A stretch of 32,287 bases of DNA from an uncultured Clostridia bacterium (GCA_947629485.1 CANRDX010000017.1:1-32287), one strand, 5' to 3'; shown: positions 16,591-25,269, counted from the first letter of the stretch. The notes: generated by a model from the sequence alone, not told the origin. Made by a program: numbers and translations.

Positions 16591-16627
16591 TTCGCATGAT
16601 TGAAGGGGCGAGAACCCGAAGGGTTCG

Positions 16628-16665
16628 CCCCGCCCGCACGTTCTGATCGTCGTCGAAGGGCGGGG
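16628..16665. repeat. Dispersed GC-rich element, copy 2
   Basis: CCCCGCCCGCACGTTCT followed by GTCGAAGGGCGGGG, matching the element at 14351-14384. It lies between tRNA-Arg and repeat array D. Confidence 0.65.
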
Positions 16666-16688
16666 CAACATGACGTTATTAAAGAAAA

Positions 16689-16803
16689 CCCCCACCTGTC
16701 ACGGCAAAGCCGTGCCACCCGCCCCCGTAAACGGGGGCAGGTCGCCTTGCTGCCCCCCCTGTCGCGGCAAAATTAAGCCCGCCTCCGTGAACGGGGGCGG
16801 GCA
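16689..16803 (-). repeat. Modular hairpin repeat array D, downstream of the InlB-repeat lipoprotein
   Basis: Modules CCCCCACCTGTC, the stem ACGGC/GCCGT, GTGCCACC and CCCCCGTaaACGGGGG, then a second, degenerate round with CCCCCCTGTCGCGGC and CCGCCTCCGTGAACGGGGGCGG. The orientation corresponds to the minus strand, in sense with the lipoprotein gene ending at 16837. No gene is seen between 16559 and 16836. Confidence 0.8.
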
Positions 16804-16836
16804 AAACTTCATCGAAACTTCATTTTAACGAGTCGA

Positions 16837-18717
16837 TCACTTTCTGAAATTGCTGTACGTGGTGCCCGAGATAACGATGTTGATCGCGTCGATCGTATCG
16901 CCGCCCACTGCCCAAGAGAACGCGTTTTGGATCGTCCCCGAGGCACCCCCCTCCGTCTTGAAGGAGATGGTCTCGGTCGCGGCGTCGTACGCCGTGATCG
17001 TCACTTTCACGCCGTCAAGGTCGCCCACGGTCACGGTGATGTCGTTGCCGTCGATCGCGATCGTGCCCGCCTGCGACGTCCATGTCCCGTTCCATTTCGC
17101 GGGAAGAGCGCCTTCCCAGCCGCCCTCCGACGCCTTTTCCACGAACAGGTACGTCCCGCCCGCCGTGATGAAGTTGAGCGTCTTTGCCGTGCTGTCGTAG
17201 GAGAGCGTGTACTTCGTGCCGTCATAATCGAAGGTGATATCGTAGCCCGTGGCAGTCTGTTCCACGGAGACGACGTCGCCGCTATAATGGAAGGTGAAGG
17301 GGCTTTTCACGACCGTCACGGAGACGGTGGAGGCGGTGAGCGAAATGCTGTTGCCCGCGGCCTGCCCCGCCCATTCGATGTTCAGGATCTCCTCGGGAAT
17401 GGGATCGGCGACAACAATTTCACCGCCCTCGACGATCGTAAACTGCGCGTTGCGATAGGTGAATTCCGCCTCGCTGTCCGAGACATAGAACGAATAGGTC
17501 ACGTCAGCCTTGACTGCAAAGACTGCCTCCTTCACGGAGAGACTGTCGTTCCAATTCACGAGCTTCTTGCCGTTTGCGTCGGTAAGCACGAAGGTGAGGT
17601 AATCGACGTCGGTCGTGAGCGTGTACGTCTTATCCTCATCGGCGGTGAAGGTATAGAAATGCGGCCCCATAGAGAGGGAAACATCCCACGCCTTCGCAAG
17701 CTCGCTCTGGGCGATCTCCTCGGGCGTCTCCTCGCTGCCGATATCGGGTGCGGGAATGTTTCCGTCGCGATACAGCGTGATCGAATCCTCTTCGCCGTCG
17801 CCGAAGATGAACAGCATCTCGTCGGTATAGCCGCCCATCTGCGTCTTTGCAAGGCTCAAAAGACAATCTTTGCCGTCCCATTGGAAGGTGTAGCCGTCGT
17901 TTCTCGGGGCGAGATAGATATCCGTCGCGGGGATATCGTTGATGGTGATCGACGTGCTATCGATCACCGCCGCATAGCCCGTGTTGGAAAATTCGTCCTG
18001 ATACGCCGTGATGATCGAGAACGCCTTCTCGGTGGCGGTGAACACGAGCGTGCCGCCCGTTCCCGCCGCGCTGTGATCGCCGAGCTGGATGCGATACGTC
18101 GTCCCCTCGAAGAGCGGGAAGTCATAGGAATCGCTCTTCTTATCCCAAACGGCGACGGTGCCGTTCAAGACGTCGTCGCTTTCGGCGATGATGAGGTTGA
18201 GATCGCTGAACGCAGCCCCGTTGAGCGTCGCCGAGACGGAGTAGATCGCCGTCTTTTCCGCCGTGTAGAGGCAGAAGATGCTCGCACTCGCGTCGGAGGT
18301 GGAGTCGGGAAGCACAAATTCATGCGCGCCCGCAAACGTATCGAGCACATAGGGGTGCGCGAGGGAGCCGTCAGGCTCGGGCGCATTCTTCTCCCACGAA
18401 GCGGTGAGGGTGACGTTCGCCGTCACGGTGTACTCCGTACCCGCGGCGAGCGCGTTGCCGTCCGCCGAATCCTTCCAGCCGAGGAAGGTGTGGTCCGTCC
18501 ACGTCACGCCCACTGCGGGAAGGGTGATCTTTGTATTTTCCTCCGCAGTCTGCGCGGCGGGAGCCGAACCCGTGCCGTCGTAATCGCCGAGCGAATAGGT
18601 GACGGTGTATGTTACGGGTTCTTTGTTGTCGTCGCTTCCGCACGCCGCGAGCGCGCACACCGTGCACGCCGTAAACGTAAGCGAAAGGAAGAGCGAGATC
18701 AAGCCGCTTTTTTTCAT
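16837..18717 (-). CDS. InlB-repeat surface lipoprotein with PPC-like beta domains
   Basis: This is a 626-residue predicted lipoprotein. The signal peptide ends in a lipobox (ALAAC, Cys about 26). Residues about 35-105 form one Listeria-Bacteroides (InlB B-type) repeat, with VTYSLGDYDGTGSAP, HTFLGWKDSADG and LTASW. Two regions (about 118-225 and 340-445) look like PPC-type bacterial pre-peptidase beta domains, starting from HPYVLDTFAG and SLSMGPHFYTFTADEDKTYTL. Beta-rich segments fill the rest. No catalytic motif is seen, so binding or adhesion is more likely than enzymatic work. AGGAGA lies eight bases before the ATG. About 295 bp at its 5' end is almost the same as the start of the upstream lipoprotein gene. 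A G10/C8 tract lies in its upstream region. Confidence 0.85.
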   Translation of the reverse strand: MKKSGLISLFLSLTFTACTVCALAACGSDDNKEPVTYTVTYSLGDYDGTGSAPAAQTAEENTKITLPAVGVTWTDHTFLGWKDSADGNALAAGTEYTVTANVTLTASWEKNAPEPDGSLAHPYVLDTFAGAHEFVLPDSTSDASASIFCLYTAEKTAIYSVSATLNGAAFSDLNLIIAESDDVLNGTVAVWDKKSDSYDFPLFEGTTYRIQLGDHSAAGTGGTLVFTATEKAFSIITAYQDEFSNTGYAAVIDSTSITINDIPATDIYLAPRNDGYTFQWDGKDCLLSLAKTQMGGYTDEMLFIFGDGEEDSITLYRDGNIPAPDIGSEETPEEIAQSELAKAWDVSLSMGPHFYTFTADEDKTYTLTTDVDYLTFVLTDANGKKLVNWNDSLSVKEAVFAVKADVTYSFYVSDSEAEFTYRNAQFTIVEGGEIVVADPIPEEILNIEWAGQAAGNSISLTASTVSVTVVKSPFTFHYSGDVVSVEQTATGYDITFDYDGTKYTLSYDSTAKTLNFITAGGTYLFVEKASEGGWEGALPAKWNGTWTSQAGTIAIDGNDITVTVGDLDGVKVTITAYDAATETISFKTEGGASGTIQNAFSWAVGGDTIDAINIVISGTTYSNFRK

Positions 18718-18784
18718 TTTTTCTTTCTCCTAAAAATAATAGAGTACGGCGCGCTGCGGTTTGGCGCCGCAGAGCGCCGCATGC

Positions 18785-18804
18785 GGGGGGGGGGATCCCC
18801 CCCC
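18785..18804. repeat. Homopolymer G10-AT-C8 palindrome
   Basis: Ten G bases followed by AT and eight C bases lie 68-87 bp upstream of the lipoprotein start at 18717. Such tracts change length by slipped-strand mispairing and can also be assembled wrongly. The tract can form a hairpin in the leader. Confidence 0.85.
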
Positions 18805-18846
18805 ACCGACTATCAGTTTACGCTTTTATTCCCCGTTTATGCGGGC

Positions 18847-21708
18847 TTAATTTCCCGCGGAGAAATCGAACGTCGCGCAAAGCGATTCCGCGGAACAATC
18901 CGCAGAGTCATAAAGTTCAAGGGTCTTCTTGTCTTCGGAGATCTTCACATAGAGGGTGGCGACCTTTATCTGAGCTTTGGGAAGCGTCCAGACGCCATCC
19001 GTATACTCGGCAACAAAGGGCGTTTTGTCGTCGACGGTGATCGTGTTGGTCGTCGTATCGATGACGATCTTGGAGATGCTGCCGCTGAAAGTGTAATACG
19101 AACCGACGAACGTGTAGACGGTATACTCTCCGTCTCCGCCTCCGCCCACGTCGCTGCCGTCTTTCGTGAAGACGCAGTCCCAATTATCCGTCAGCGAACC
19201 CGCCTGTTCGTCGTAGGTGAACGTATGGCTCTGAGCGCCGCTTACATCGAGCGTGAAGGTATTGGTATCCGGGTCGTAATCCTTGATTTGGGCGGGCGAG
19301 GAATCGCCGTCGACAGAGTACGTCGCGGTCTCACCGTCGATCGTAAGTTCAAGCTGTGTGCCGTTATCATTTGCCTTCCAAACGCCGTTCAGCCCCTCGG
19401 GAATGATGCTCTCGGAAGATTTTGTATACACGCAATCCCACTGATCGGTGAGCGTGCCCGCCTTCGCGTCGTAGGTGAGTTTCAGATCGGCGATGCCGCC
19501 AAAATTACCGACGGTGATTTGGTTCGTCGCAGCGTCGTACGCCGTCACTGTGCCGTGCATGGTACCGCCGCTCGTCGTATAAGTGACGTTGATCCCCTCG
19601 AATACAAGGGTGAACGTTTCGCCGCTGTCGGTCCCCGTCCAGATGCCGTCAAGCTCCGCGGGAAGGCCGAGATCGCCCCCCATTTTGTGCGTCAACGTCG
19701 CCATAGGTTCGCCGTCGTAGAGATAATAGACTTCTTCCAATTCCTCAGTATAGCCGAAGGTAAACTCGTTGTCGCCCTCGAACATGACGGTAAATGTGCC
19801 GTTGCCGAATTCATCCACGGTATACGACGTCACGGTACCGGTCTGCGACATGCCCGCCATTGCGAACGTCACGCTCTTGCCATCGAAGGAAAGCTCATAG
19901 GAATTGCCTTCGCTGTCCGTTCCCGCCCATTCAAAATCGGTAAGCCCTGCGGGAAGCAGGAAGCCCTTGACGAGCACGACGTCGTCCTCCGCGTCGTCGT
20001 CCGCAGTGGGATGATAGGTAAGGGTATCCGCTGCGGCGTTATAGGTGAAGTTATATTTGTCGCCGTCGACGTCGATGACGAGAGCGCCCGTCTCGCTGTC
20101 GTAGGAGTCGTAGGTGCCGTCCATCGAGACCGTCGATACCGTAATGGTCGCAGAATCCTCGCCGATCACGACCGAGATAGGATAATCTTCGTCCCCGCCG
20201 ACCCATGTATCGATGAGTTCGGAAGGAAGCGTGACTTCGCCGACGTCGCCGCCGCTGCCGTTCAACGCAAGGTCTTCGATATCGAGATAACCGTGGCTGC
20301 TGCCTTCATAATCGAGATTGAGCAGAGTGAGCGTGGTCGCGTCTTTGATGGCCAGCCCATAGTGATAGGTGGTTTCGTCGCCGAGCAGAACCTCTACATA
20401 GGTGAAGTGAAGGATCCCGTCGCTGTCGATCGAGAGTTCGGAACCGACAAAGCTATCTTCGCCCTCGTAATAGGTGAGCGTATCCGCCGTGACAACGACC
20501 TTGTAATATCCTTCGCTTGTATCGATCCACGTACCCACAAAGTCGGAGAGATCGAGAGCGGTCGCGGGGCGGAATACGAGGGGATCGCCTTCGTCGAAGG
20601 TCTCGGAGAGCGTCTTTGCATCGGGATCGAACACAAAAGTCTTGTCTGTCATCCCCGAAACGGTGACGGTGAGCGTATGCGTCGTATCGTCGTACGCCGT
20701 CACCGTGCCGTTCGAGGTGCCGCCGCTCGTCATGTAGGTGATGTCAAGCCCGTCGAACACGAGGGTGACGGTCTCGCCTGCGTCCGTCGCCGTCCATGTG
20801 CCGACAAGCTCGGCAGGAAGGGTGATCGGGGCGGGTTTTGTGTAGACGCATTCCCACTGATCGGTGAGCGTGCCCGCCGCCGCGTCGTAGGTGAGTTCCA
20901 GATCGGAGCCGCTCAAAATGCTGACGGTGATTTTGTTCGTCGCGGCGTCGTATGCCGTCACTGTGCCGTGCGCGGTGCCCGCGCTCGTCGCATAAGTGAC
21001 GTCAAGTCCGTCGAATACGAGGGTGGACGTTTCGCCGTCCTCGGTCGCCGTCCACGTGCCGTCGATCCCCGTGGGAAGGGTGATACCTTCGGTCTTGGGG
21101 GTAAGCTCCGCGATGGGTTCGCCGGCGACGAGATAATAGACTGTGCTCGTCTCCGCGACATACCCGAACGTGAAATCGTTGTCCTCACCGAACGAGACGG
21201 TCAGAATGCCGTTGCCGTCCGCGTCCAGAACATAAGACGAGACGGTGCCGGTATGCGGCTCGCCCGCCACCGTGAACGTGACGGAAGTCCCGTCGAAGGA
21301 AAGCTCGTAGTCGATATCCTCTTCGTCCGTGCCCACCCAAACCGTATTGGTAAGATCTGCGGGAGGGGTCAAGGGAGTATCGTCTCTCCACGAAGCGGTG
21401 AAGGTGACGTCTGCCGTCACGGTGTACTCTGTACCCGCGGCGAGCGCGTTGCCGTCCGCCGAATCCTTCCAGCCGAGGAAAGTGTGATCCGTCCACGTCA
21501 CGCCCACTGCGGGAAGGGTGATCTTTGTATTTTCCTCCGCGGTCTGCGAGGCGGGAGCCGTTCCTGTGCCGTCGTAATCGCCGAGCGAATAGGTGACGGT
21601 GTACGTTACGGGCTTTTTTTCGTCGCTTCCGCATGCCGCAAGCGCGCACACCGTGCATGCCGTAAACGCAAGCGAGACGAGTAACGTAATAAGGCTGCGT
21701 TTTTTCAT
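18847..21708 (-). CDS. InlB-repeat surface lipoprotein with about eight tandem beta domains
   Basis: This is a 953-residue predicted lipoprotein. The lipobox ALAAC gives Cys about 26. One InlB-type repeat (about 33-103) is almost identical to that of the neighbouring lipoprotein. It is followed by about eight tandem beta-rich units of 80-100 residues, each beginning like LPAELxGTWTAT and including LVFDGLxVTY, GTVTAYDAAT and LTYDAxAGTL strands. Units 1 and 6, and units 2, 3 and 7, are the closest pairs. The GTW start and size recall lipocalin-like domains, but I cannot assign a family. The C-terminal 90 residues differ. There is no catalytic motif. The start has AGGAGA and a strong promoter 107-135 bp upstream. 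The repeats probably grew by internal duplication, so length may vary between strains. Confidence 0.85.
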   Translation of the reverse strand: MKKRSLITLLVSLAFTACTVCALAACGSDEKKPVTYTVTYSLGDYDGTGTAPASQTAEENTKITLPAVGVTWTDHTFLGWKDSADGNALAAGTEYTVTADVTFTASWRDDTPLTPPADLTNTVWVGTDEEDIDYELSFDGTSVTFTVAGEPHTGTVSSYVLDADGNGILTVSFGEDNDFTFGYVAETSTVYYLVAGEPIAELTPKTEGITLPTGIDGTWTATEDGETSTLVFDGLDVTYATSAGTAHGTVTAYDAATNKITVSILSGSDLELTYDAAAGTLTDQWECVYTKPAPITLPAELVGTWTATDAGETVTLVFDGLDITYMTSGGTSNGTVTAYDDTTHTLTVTVSGMTDKTFVFDPDAKTLSETFDEGDPLVFRPATALDLSDFVGTWIDTSEGYYKVVVTADTLTYYEGEDSFVGSELSIDSDGILHFTYVEVLLGDETTYHYGLAIKDATTLTLLNLDYEGSSHGYLDIEDLALNGSGGDVGEVTLPSELIDTWVGGDEDYPISVVIGEDSATITVSTVSMDGTYDSYDSETGALVIDVDGDKYNFTYNAAADTLTYHPTADDDAEDDVVLVKGFLLPAGLTDFEWAGTDSEGNSYELSFDGKSVTFAMAGMSQTGTVTSYTVDEFGNGTFTVMFEGDNEFTFGYTEELEEVYYLYDGEPMATLTHKMGGDLGLPAELDGIWTGTDSGETFTLVFEGINVTYTTSGGTMHGTVTAYDAATNQITVGNFGGIADLKLTYDAKAGTLTDQWDCVYTKSSESIIPEGLNGVWKANDNGTQLELTIDGETATYSVDGDSSPAQIKDYDPDTNTFTLDVSGAQSHTFTYDEQAGSLTDNWDCVFTKDGSDVGGGGDGEYTVYTFVGSYYTFSGSISKIVIDTTTNTITVDDKTPFVAEYTDGVWTLPKAQIKVATLYVKISEDKKTLELYDSADCSAESLCATFDFSAGN

Positions 21709-21814
21709 GGTTCTTTCTCCTTATTTGGATTTATAAAATTTCAACCCGTTTCAAGATCGCTCTTTGGCGGGTCGCTTCCGAATCGCAACAGAAATAAAGT
21801 GAATTATATAATAA

Positions 21815-21843
21815 AGTATAGCGGTTTGCGCCTGCCGTGTCAA
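21815..21843 (-). promoter_or_regulatory. Strong sigma-A type promoter of the large lipoprotein
   Basis: On the minus strand, TTGACA (21843-21838), a 17-bp spacer and TATACT (21820-21815). The leader would be about 100 nt, with no recognised riboswitch. The neighbouring 21860-22085 stretch is strongly AT-rich and shows no gene. Confidence 0.85.
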
Positions 21844-22088
21844 CAAAAATACGCCTTTTGTTAAAAAAATTTTATGAATTTTTCTGTATTTTTTCAAAAA
21901 TCTTTTGAATATATTCGGAAAATGTTATAAAAATACGGAAACTGTTTGCTATTCACATTTTATGGAACTTTTGTGCGGATAGCGGCGCGCCCCGCGTTTT
22001 TCTCCCCTTCCCGCCCCGAAAATGCGCCGTTTGCAACATTTTATTTGGGGTTTTTACACAAAATTTGTAATTATTTTCCCTTCCCCCC

Positions 22089-22117
22089 TTGATTTTTATT
22101 GGATTTGTTTGTATAAT
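22089..22117 (+). promoter_or_regulatory. Sigma-A type promoter of the EF-G-like gene
   Basis: TTGATT (22089-22094), a 17-bp spacer and TATAAT (22112-22117). GGGAG at 22151-22155 is the ribosome site for the ATG at 22162. A small CGGG/CCCG hairpin lies in the leader. Confidence 0.85.
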
Positions 22118-22161
22118 GATTTTATGCGGGTCCGCCCGTAATTTCATCTCGGGAGAACAAC

Positions 22162-24210
22162 ATGGAACTTTCTGCGAAGAATATCCGCAACCTTGCCGTC
22201 GTCGGGCACAGCGGCGAAGGTAAAACCACCCTCTGCGAAGCGATCCTCTACAATGCCGGCGCCATAGAGCGCATGGGCAAGATCGAAAACGGCACCACCG
22301 TCTGCGACTTCGACGAACAGGAGATCGCGAGAAAAACTTCTATCTCTCTCGCGCTCGCATACTGCGTTTGGAAAGATGTGAAACTCAACCTTCTCGACGT
22401 CCCGGGGTTCTACGATTTCGAGGGCGAATTCAATTCCGCGCTCTGCGCCGCAGGGTCTGCGCTTGTCGTGGCGGGCGCCTCGGGCACGGTGACGGTCGGG
22501 GCGGAGAAAGCCATCGACGCCTGCCTCAAAGCGAAAAAGCCGCTCGTCGTCTTCATCAACGGAATGGACAAGGAAAATGCCGACTACCGCGGCACGGTGG
22601 CGGCGTTGCAGGAGAAATATAAGGGCAAGATCGCGCCCATTCAGATCCCCATCGTGGAAGCTGAAAAGATGACGGGCTATATCAACGTCATCACGGGCAA
22701 GGCATATAAATTCTCGAACGGCGCGGAGGAGATCGCCGTTCCCGCCGCCTATACGGGCGAGCTGGAAGAGATGCAGGCCGCACTGCAAGAAGTCGCCGCC
22801 GAAAACGACGAGGCGCTCCTCGATAAATACTTCGAAGAGGGCACGCTCTCGGCGGAGGATACCGTCGCGGGGCTTCGCAAGGGCATTCAGAGCATCAGCG
22901 TCATTCCCGTCCTCGCGGGCAGCGCCCTTCTCAATAAGGGCGTGATCAACCTCATGGACGAGATCGTGGAATACATGCCGCAGGCCGCAGAGCGCGCGGG
23001 CATCGCCGCGACCGACCTCAAAACCAACGGCGAGACCCTCGTGGCGTGCGAGAAGAACGCGCCCCTCGCCGCGCAAGTCTTTAAGACGGCAGTCGACCCC
23101 TTCGTGGGCAGAATGAACTATTTGCGCATCAACCGCGGCGTGTTGAAGACGGGAACGGACGTTCTCAACCCCAACTCGGGCGCGACGGAGCGCATCAACT
23201 CCCTCTTCCTCGTGCGCGGGAAGAAGCTGGAACCCGTCAGCGAACTCGTCGCGGGCGATCTCGGCGCGGTCTCCAAGCTCGCCAACACGGGCACGAGCGA
23301 CACGCTGTGCGACGTGAACGCCCCCGTTTGCTTCAAGCCCATCGTCTTCCCCGAACCCGTGCTCTCTCTGGCGGTCTCCGCCGCCGTGCGCGGAACGGAG
23401 GACAAGGTGTTCGGCGGCCTCAACCGCCTTGCCGACGAGGACAAGGGATTTCAAGTCCGCAAGAATACGGAGACGGGCGAGACGCTCGTCTGCGGACAGG
23501 GCGAGGTACAGCTCGAAATCATCAAGAAGAAGTTAAAGACCAAATTCGGCGCAGACGCGGAGTTCACCACCCCCATCGTCGCCTACCGCGAATCCATTCT
23601 CTCCAAGTCGGAGGCAGAGGGCAAGCACAAGAAGCAGTCGGGCGGCGCGGGGCAGTTCGGCGTCGTCAATATCCGCTTCGAGCCGGGCGCGGCGGACGGC
23701 GTGTTTGAATTCGTCGACGCGACCGTCGGCGGTTCGGTGCCCAAGAACTTCATCCCCGCCGTGGAAAAGGGTCTGCGCGAAGCCATTCAGAAGGGCGTGC
23801 TCGCGGGATACCCGATGGTCAACCTCAAAGCCACCCTGTTCGACGGGAAGTCTCACCCCGTAGATAGTAAAGAAGTCGCCTTCGTCTCCGCCGCCCGCCT
23901 CGCATATGAGGACGGTATCCCGCGCGCGAAGCCCATTCTTCTCGAACCCATCTGCTCCATGAAGATCGTCGTGCCCGAACAGTATGTGGGCGACATCATG
24001 GGCGATCTCAACAAGCGCCGCGGCCGCATCATCGGCATGGACACCGTAGACGGCTTGCAGGTCATCACCGCGGAAGCGCCCGAGGGCGAGATCCTCACCT
24101 ATGCGACGAGCCTCCGCTCCATGACGCAGGGCCGCGGAAGATTCTCGCAGGAGTTCGCGAGATACGAACAGGCGCCCGAGACCGTGCTTCAAACCATCGT
24201 GAAGAAGTAA
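22162..24210 (+). CDS. EF-G-like translational GTPase (EF-G2 type)
   Basis: The 682-residue protein has the full five-domain EF-G architecture but belongs to the divergent EF-G2/EF-G-like group rather than the main fusA type. G domain: P-loop GHSGEGKTT (15-23) with Glu and Gly where EF-G has Asp-Ala/His-type residues; switch region RKTSIS (57-62); DVPGF (79-83) in place of DTPGH, so the catalytic-position His is Phe; and NGMD (133-136) in place of NKMD. Domain II spans about 290-370, and domains III-V about 385-675 with GYPMVNLKATLFDGKSH and GDLNKRRGRIIGMD. The role of this paralogue is unsettled, and it may bind the ribosome with altered GTPase activity. It is monocistronic, with a clear promoter and terminator. 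Confidence 0.9.
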   Translation: MELSAKNIRNLAVVGHSGEGKTTLCEAILYNAGAIERMGKIENGTTVCDFDEQEIARKTSISLALAYCVWKDVKLNLLDVPGFYDFEGEFNSALCAAGSALVVAGASGTVTVGAEKAIDACLKAKKPLVVFINGMDKENADYRGTVAALQEKYKGKIAPIQIPIVEAEKMTGYINVITGKAYKFSNGAEEIAVPAAYTGELEEMQAALQEVAAENDEALLDKYFEEGTLSAEDTVAGLRKGIQSISVIPVLAGSALLNKGVINLMDEIVEYMPQAAERAGIAATDLKTNGETLVACEKNAPLAAQVFKTAVDPFVGRMNYLRINRGVLKTGTDVLNPNSGATERINSLFLVRGKKLEPVSELVAGDLGAVSKLANTGTSDTLCDVNAPVCFKPIVFPEPVLSLAVSAAVRGTEDKVFGGLNRLADEDKGFQVRKNTETGETLVCGQGEVQLEIIKKKLKTKFGADAEFTTPIVAYRESILSKSEAEGKHKKQSGGAGQFGVVNIRFEPGAADGVFEFVDATVGGSVPKNFIPAVEKGLREAIQKGVLAGYPMVNLKATLFDGKSHPVDSKEVAFVSAARLAYEDGIPRAKPILLEPICSMKIVVPEQYVGDIMGDLNKRRGRIIGMDTVDGLQVITAEAPEGEILTYATSLRSMTQGRGRFSQEFARYEQAPETVLQTIVKK

Positions 24211-24247
24211 GATCGGGGCCTTCGGCTCAAAGCAAAAATAAAACGCG

Positions 24248-24283
24248 AAAAGGCATTCGGGAACGTTCCCGAATGCCTTTTTT
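24248..24283. terminator. Bidirectional Rho-independent terminator
   Basis: AAAAGGCATTCGGGAAC and its exact reverse complement (24248-24281) with T bases after and A bases before. It serves the EF-G-like gene and the convergent hemolysin III family gene. Confidence 0.92.
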
Positions 24284-24337
24284 CTGTATTTGCAAGTCCG
24301 ATTTTTCCCGAAGGGCGCTGTTGCGGCGCAAGGGCGC

Positions 24338-25000
24338 TCAAAGCATGAAGAGGATGCTCAAAAATTGCAGCGCCGTGCCGAGCAGCACGAAGAGGTGCCA
24401 CACGGAGTGGAAGTAGCGCACGCGCTTGCCGAAGGCGAAGAACGCGATCCCCGCGGTGTAGGCGATCCCGCCGAGAAGGAGCAGCCAGAAGCTCGCCGCG
24501 CTCACGGCGCGATAGAGCGCGGGCATGAAGGCGATCGCCGCCCACCCCATGACCACATAGAGCGCCATCGAGATCCCCTTGACGACCTTATTGTTCATCG
24601 CGATGGCGTTCATCACGACGCCCCCGACCGCGCACGCCCATTCCGCGCCGAACACGATCCAGCCCACCGTCGTGCCGTAGAGCGGAATGAGGCAGCAGGG
24701 CGTGTAGGTGCCCGCAATGAGCAGAAAAATGGTGCAGTGATCGAAGATGCGGAACACGCGCTTTGCCCTTCCCTGCGGAAGGAAGTGATAGAGCGCGCTC
24801 ATGGTGTAGAGGATGATGACGCTGATCCCGAACGCGATGACGGCGGCAAGCCCCACCGCGTTCTTCGCAAGCACGGAGAGCGTGATGAGCGCGGCAAGCC
24901 CGAACGCCCCGCCCACGATATGGGAAACGGCGTTGAAGATCTCTTCTCCCTTTGTATAGATCGGCCGACGAATTGCGCCGGCGGCAAGTGTTGTCTGCAT
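24338..25000 (-). CDS. Hemolysin III family (PAQR-like) membrane protein
   Basis: The 220-residue protein has seven hydrophobic helices and the conserved metal-site-type residues of the PAQR/hemolysin III superfamily: NAVSHIVGG in helix 1, SALYHFLP, FDHCTIFLLIAGTYTP and the C-terminal HSVWHLFVLLG. Bacterial members (YqfA/YplQ) are usually annotated as hemolysins after the Bacillus cereus protein, but most act in membrane lipid homeostasis. The ATG at 25000 follows AGGAGG by seven bases. The longer open frame upstream covers the promoter and is rejected. It is divergent from spoIIE and convergent with the EF-G-like gene. Confidence 0.93.
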   Translation of the reverse strand: MQTTLAAGAIRRPIYTKGEEIFNAVSHIVGGAFGLAALITLSVLAKNAVGLAAVIAFGISVIILYTMSALYHFLPQGRAKRVFRIFDHCTIFLLIAGTYTPCCLIPLYGTTVGWIVFGAEWACAVGGVVMNAIAMNNKVVKGISMALYVVMGWAAIAFMPALYRAVSAASFWLLLLGGIAYTAGIAFFAFGKRVRYFHSVWHLFVLLGTALQFLSILFML

Positions 25001-25020
25001 GGCAAACCTCCTTTTCTTCG

Positions 25021-25049
25021 AGTATAGCGCAGCCGCCGCCCGCAGGCAA
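25021..25049 (-). promoter_or_regulatory. Sigma-A type promoter of the hemolysin III family gene
   Basis: On the minus strand, TTGCCT (25049-25044), a 17-bp spacer and TATACT (25026-25021). It places the transcription start just before the AGGAGG site. Confidence 0.75.
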
Positions 25050-25195
25050 CCTATTCGCCGCGCGGGGGCGGATACTCTTCGCGGAAGAATTTCCACGGAA
25101 AATTTTTGCCCTTCTACGCATTTTTTACGCACTCTACTGTGAGTAGAATGACCTCTTTTCTCAATAGAATCGCGCAAATTGCGCTTTTTCTCTTA

Positions 25196-25250
25196 TTCGA
25201 CAAGGAAAGACGCATTTCCCGCCCGCACGATATGCGCTTTTTTTTATAAT
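25196..25250 (+). promoter_or_regulatory. spoIIE promoter region with Spo0A box
   Basis: TTCGACA (25196-25202) is a perfect Spo0A box (TGTCGAA) on the minus strand, inside TTGTCGAAT. TATAAT (25245-25250) is the -10. No good -35 is present, as in Spo0A-activated promoters. The box would be centred near -58. spoIIE is a classic direct Spo0A target. Further upstream, GCGCAAATTGCGC (25172-25184) is a small inverted repeat of unknown role. Confidence 0.55.
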
Positions 25251-25269
25251 TGCAGAAAAAAGGTGGCAT

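Noticed and set aside
16927-21684. A 1,585-codon open frame on the plus strand, opposite the two lipoprotein genes
   Set aside because: It runs antisense to two genes with signal peptides, ribosome sites and known repeat domains. Its product is Arg/Asp/Val-rich low-complexity sequence without a domain or ribosome site. Stop-poor antisense frames are common opposite biased GC-rich genes.
21953-22147. Small minus-strand open frame (64 codons) in the AT-rich gap
   Set aside because: It lies across the EF-G-like gene's promoter and leader, has no ribosome site, and its product has no recognisable features.
25001-25177. N-terminal extension of the hemolysin III family protein
   Set aside because: It would be translated from DNA containing the gene's own promoter. 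AGGAGG and the family's usual N-terminus support the ATG at 25000.
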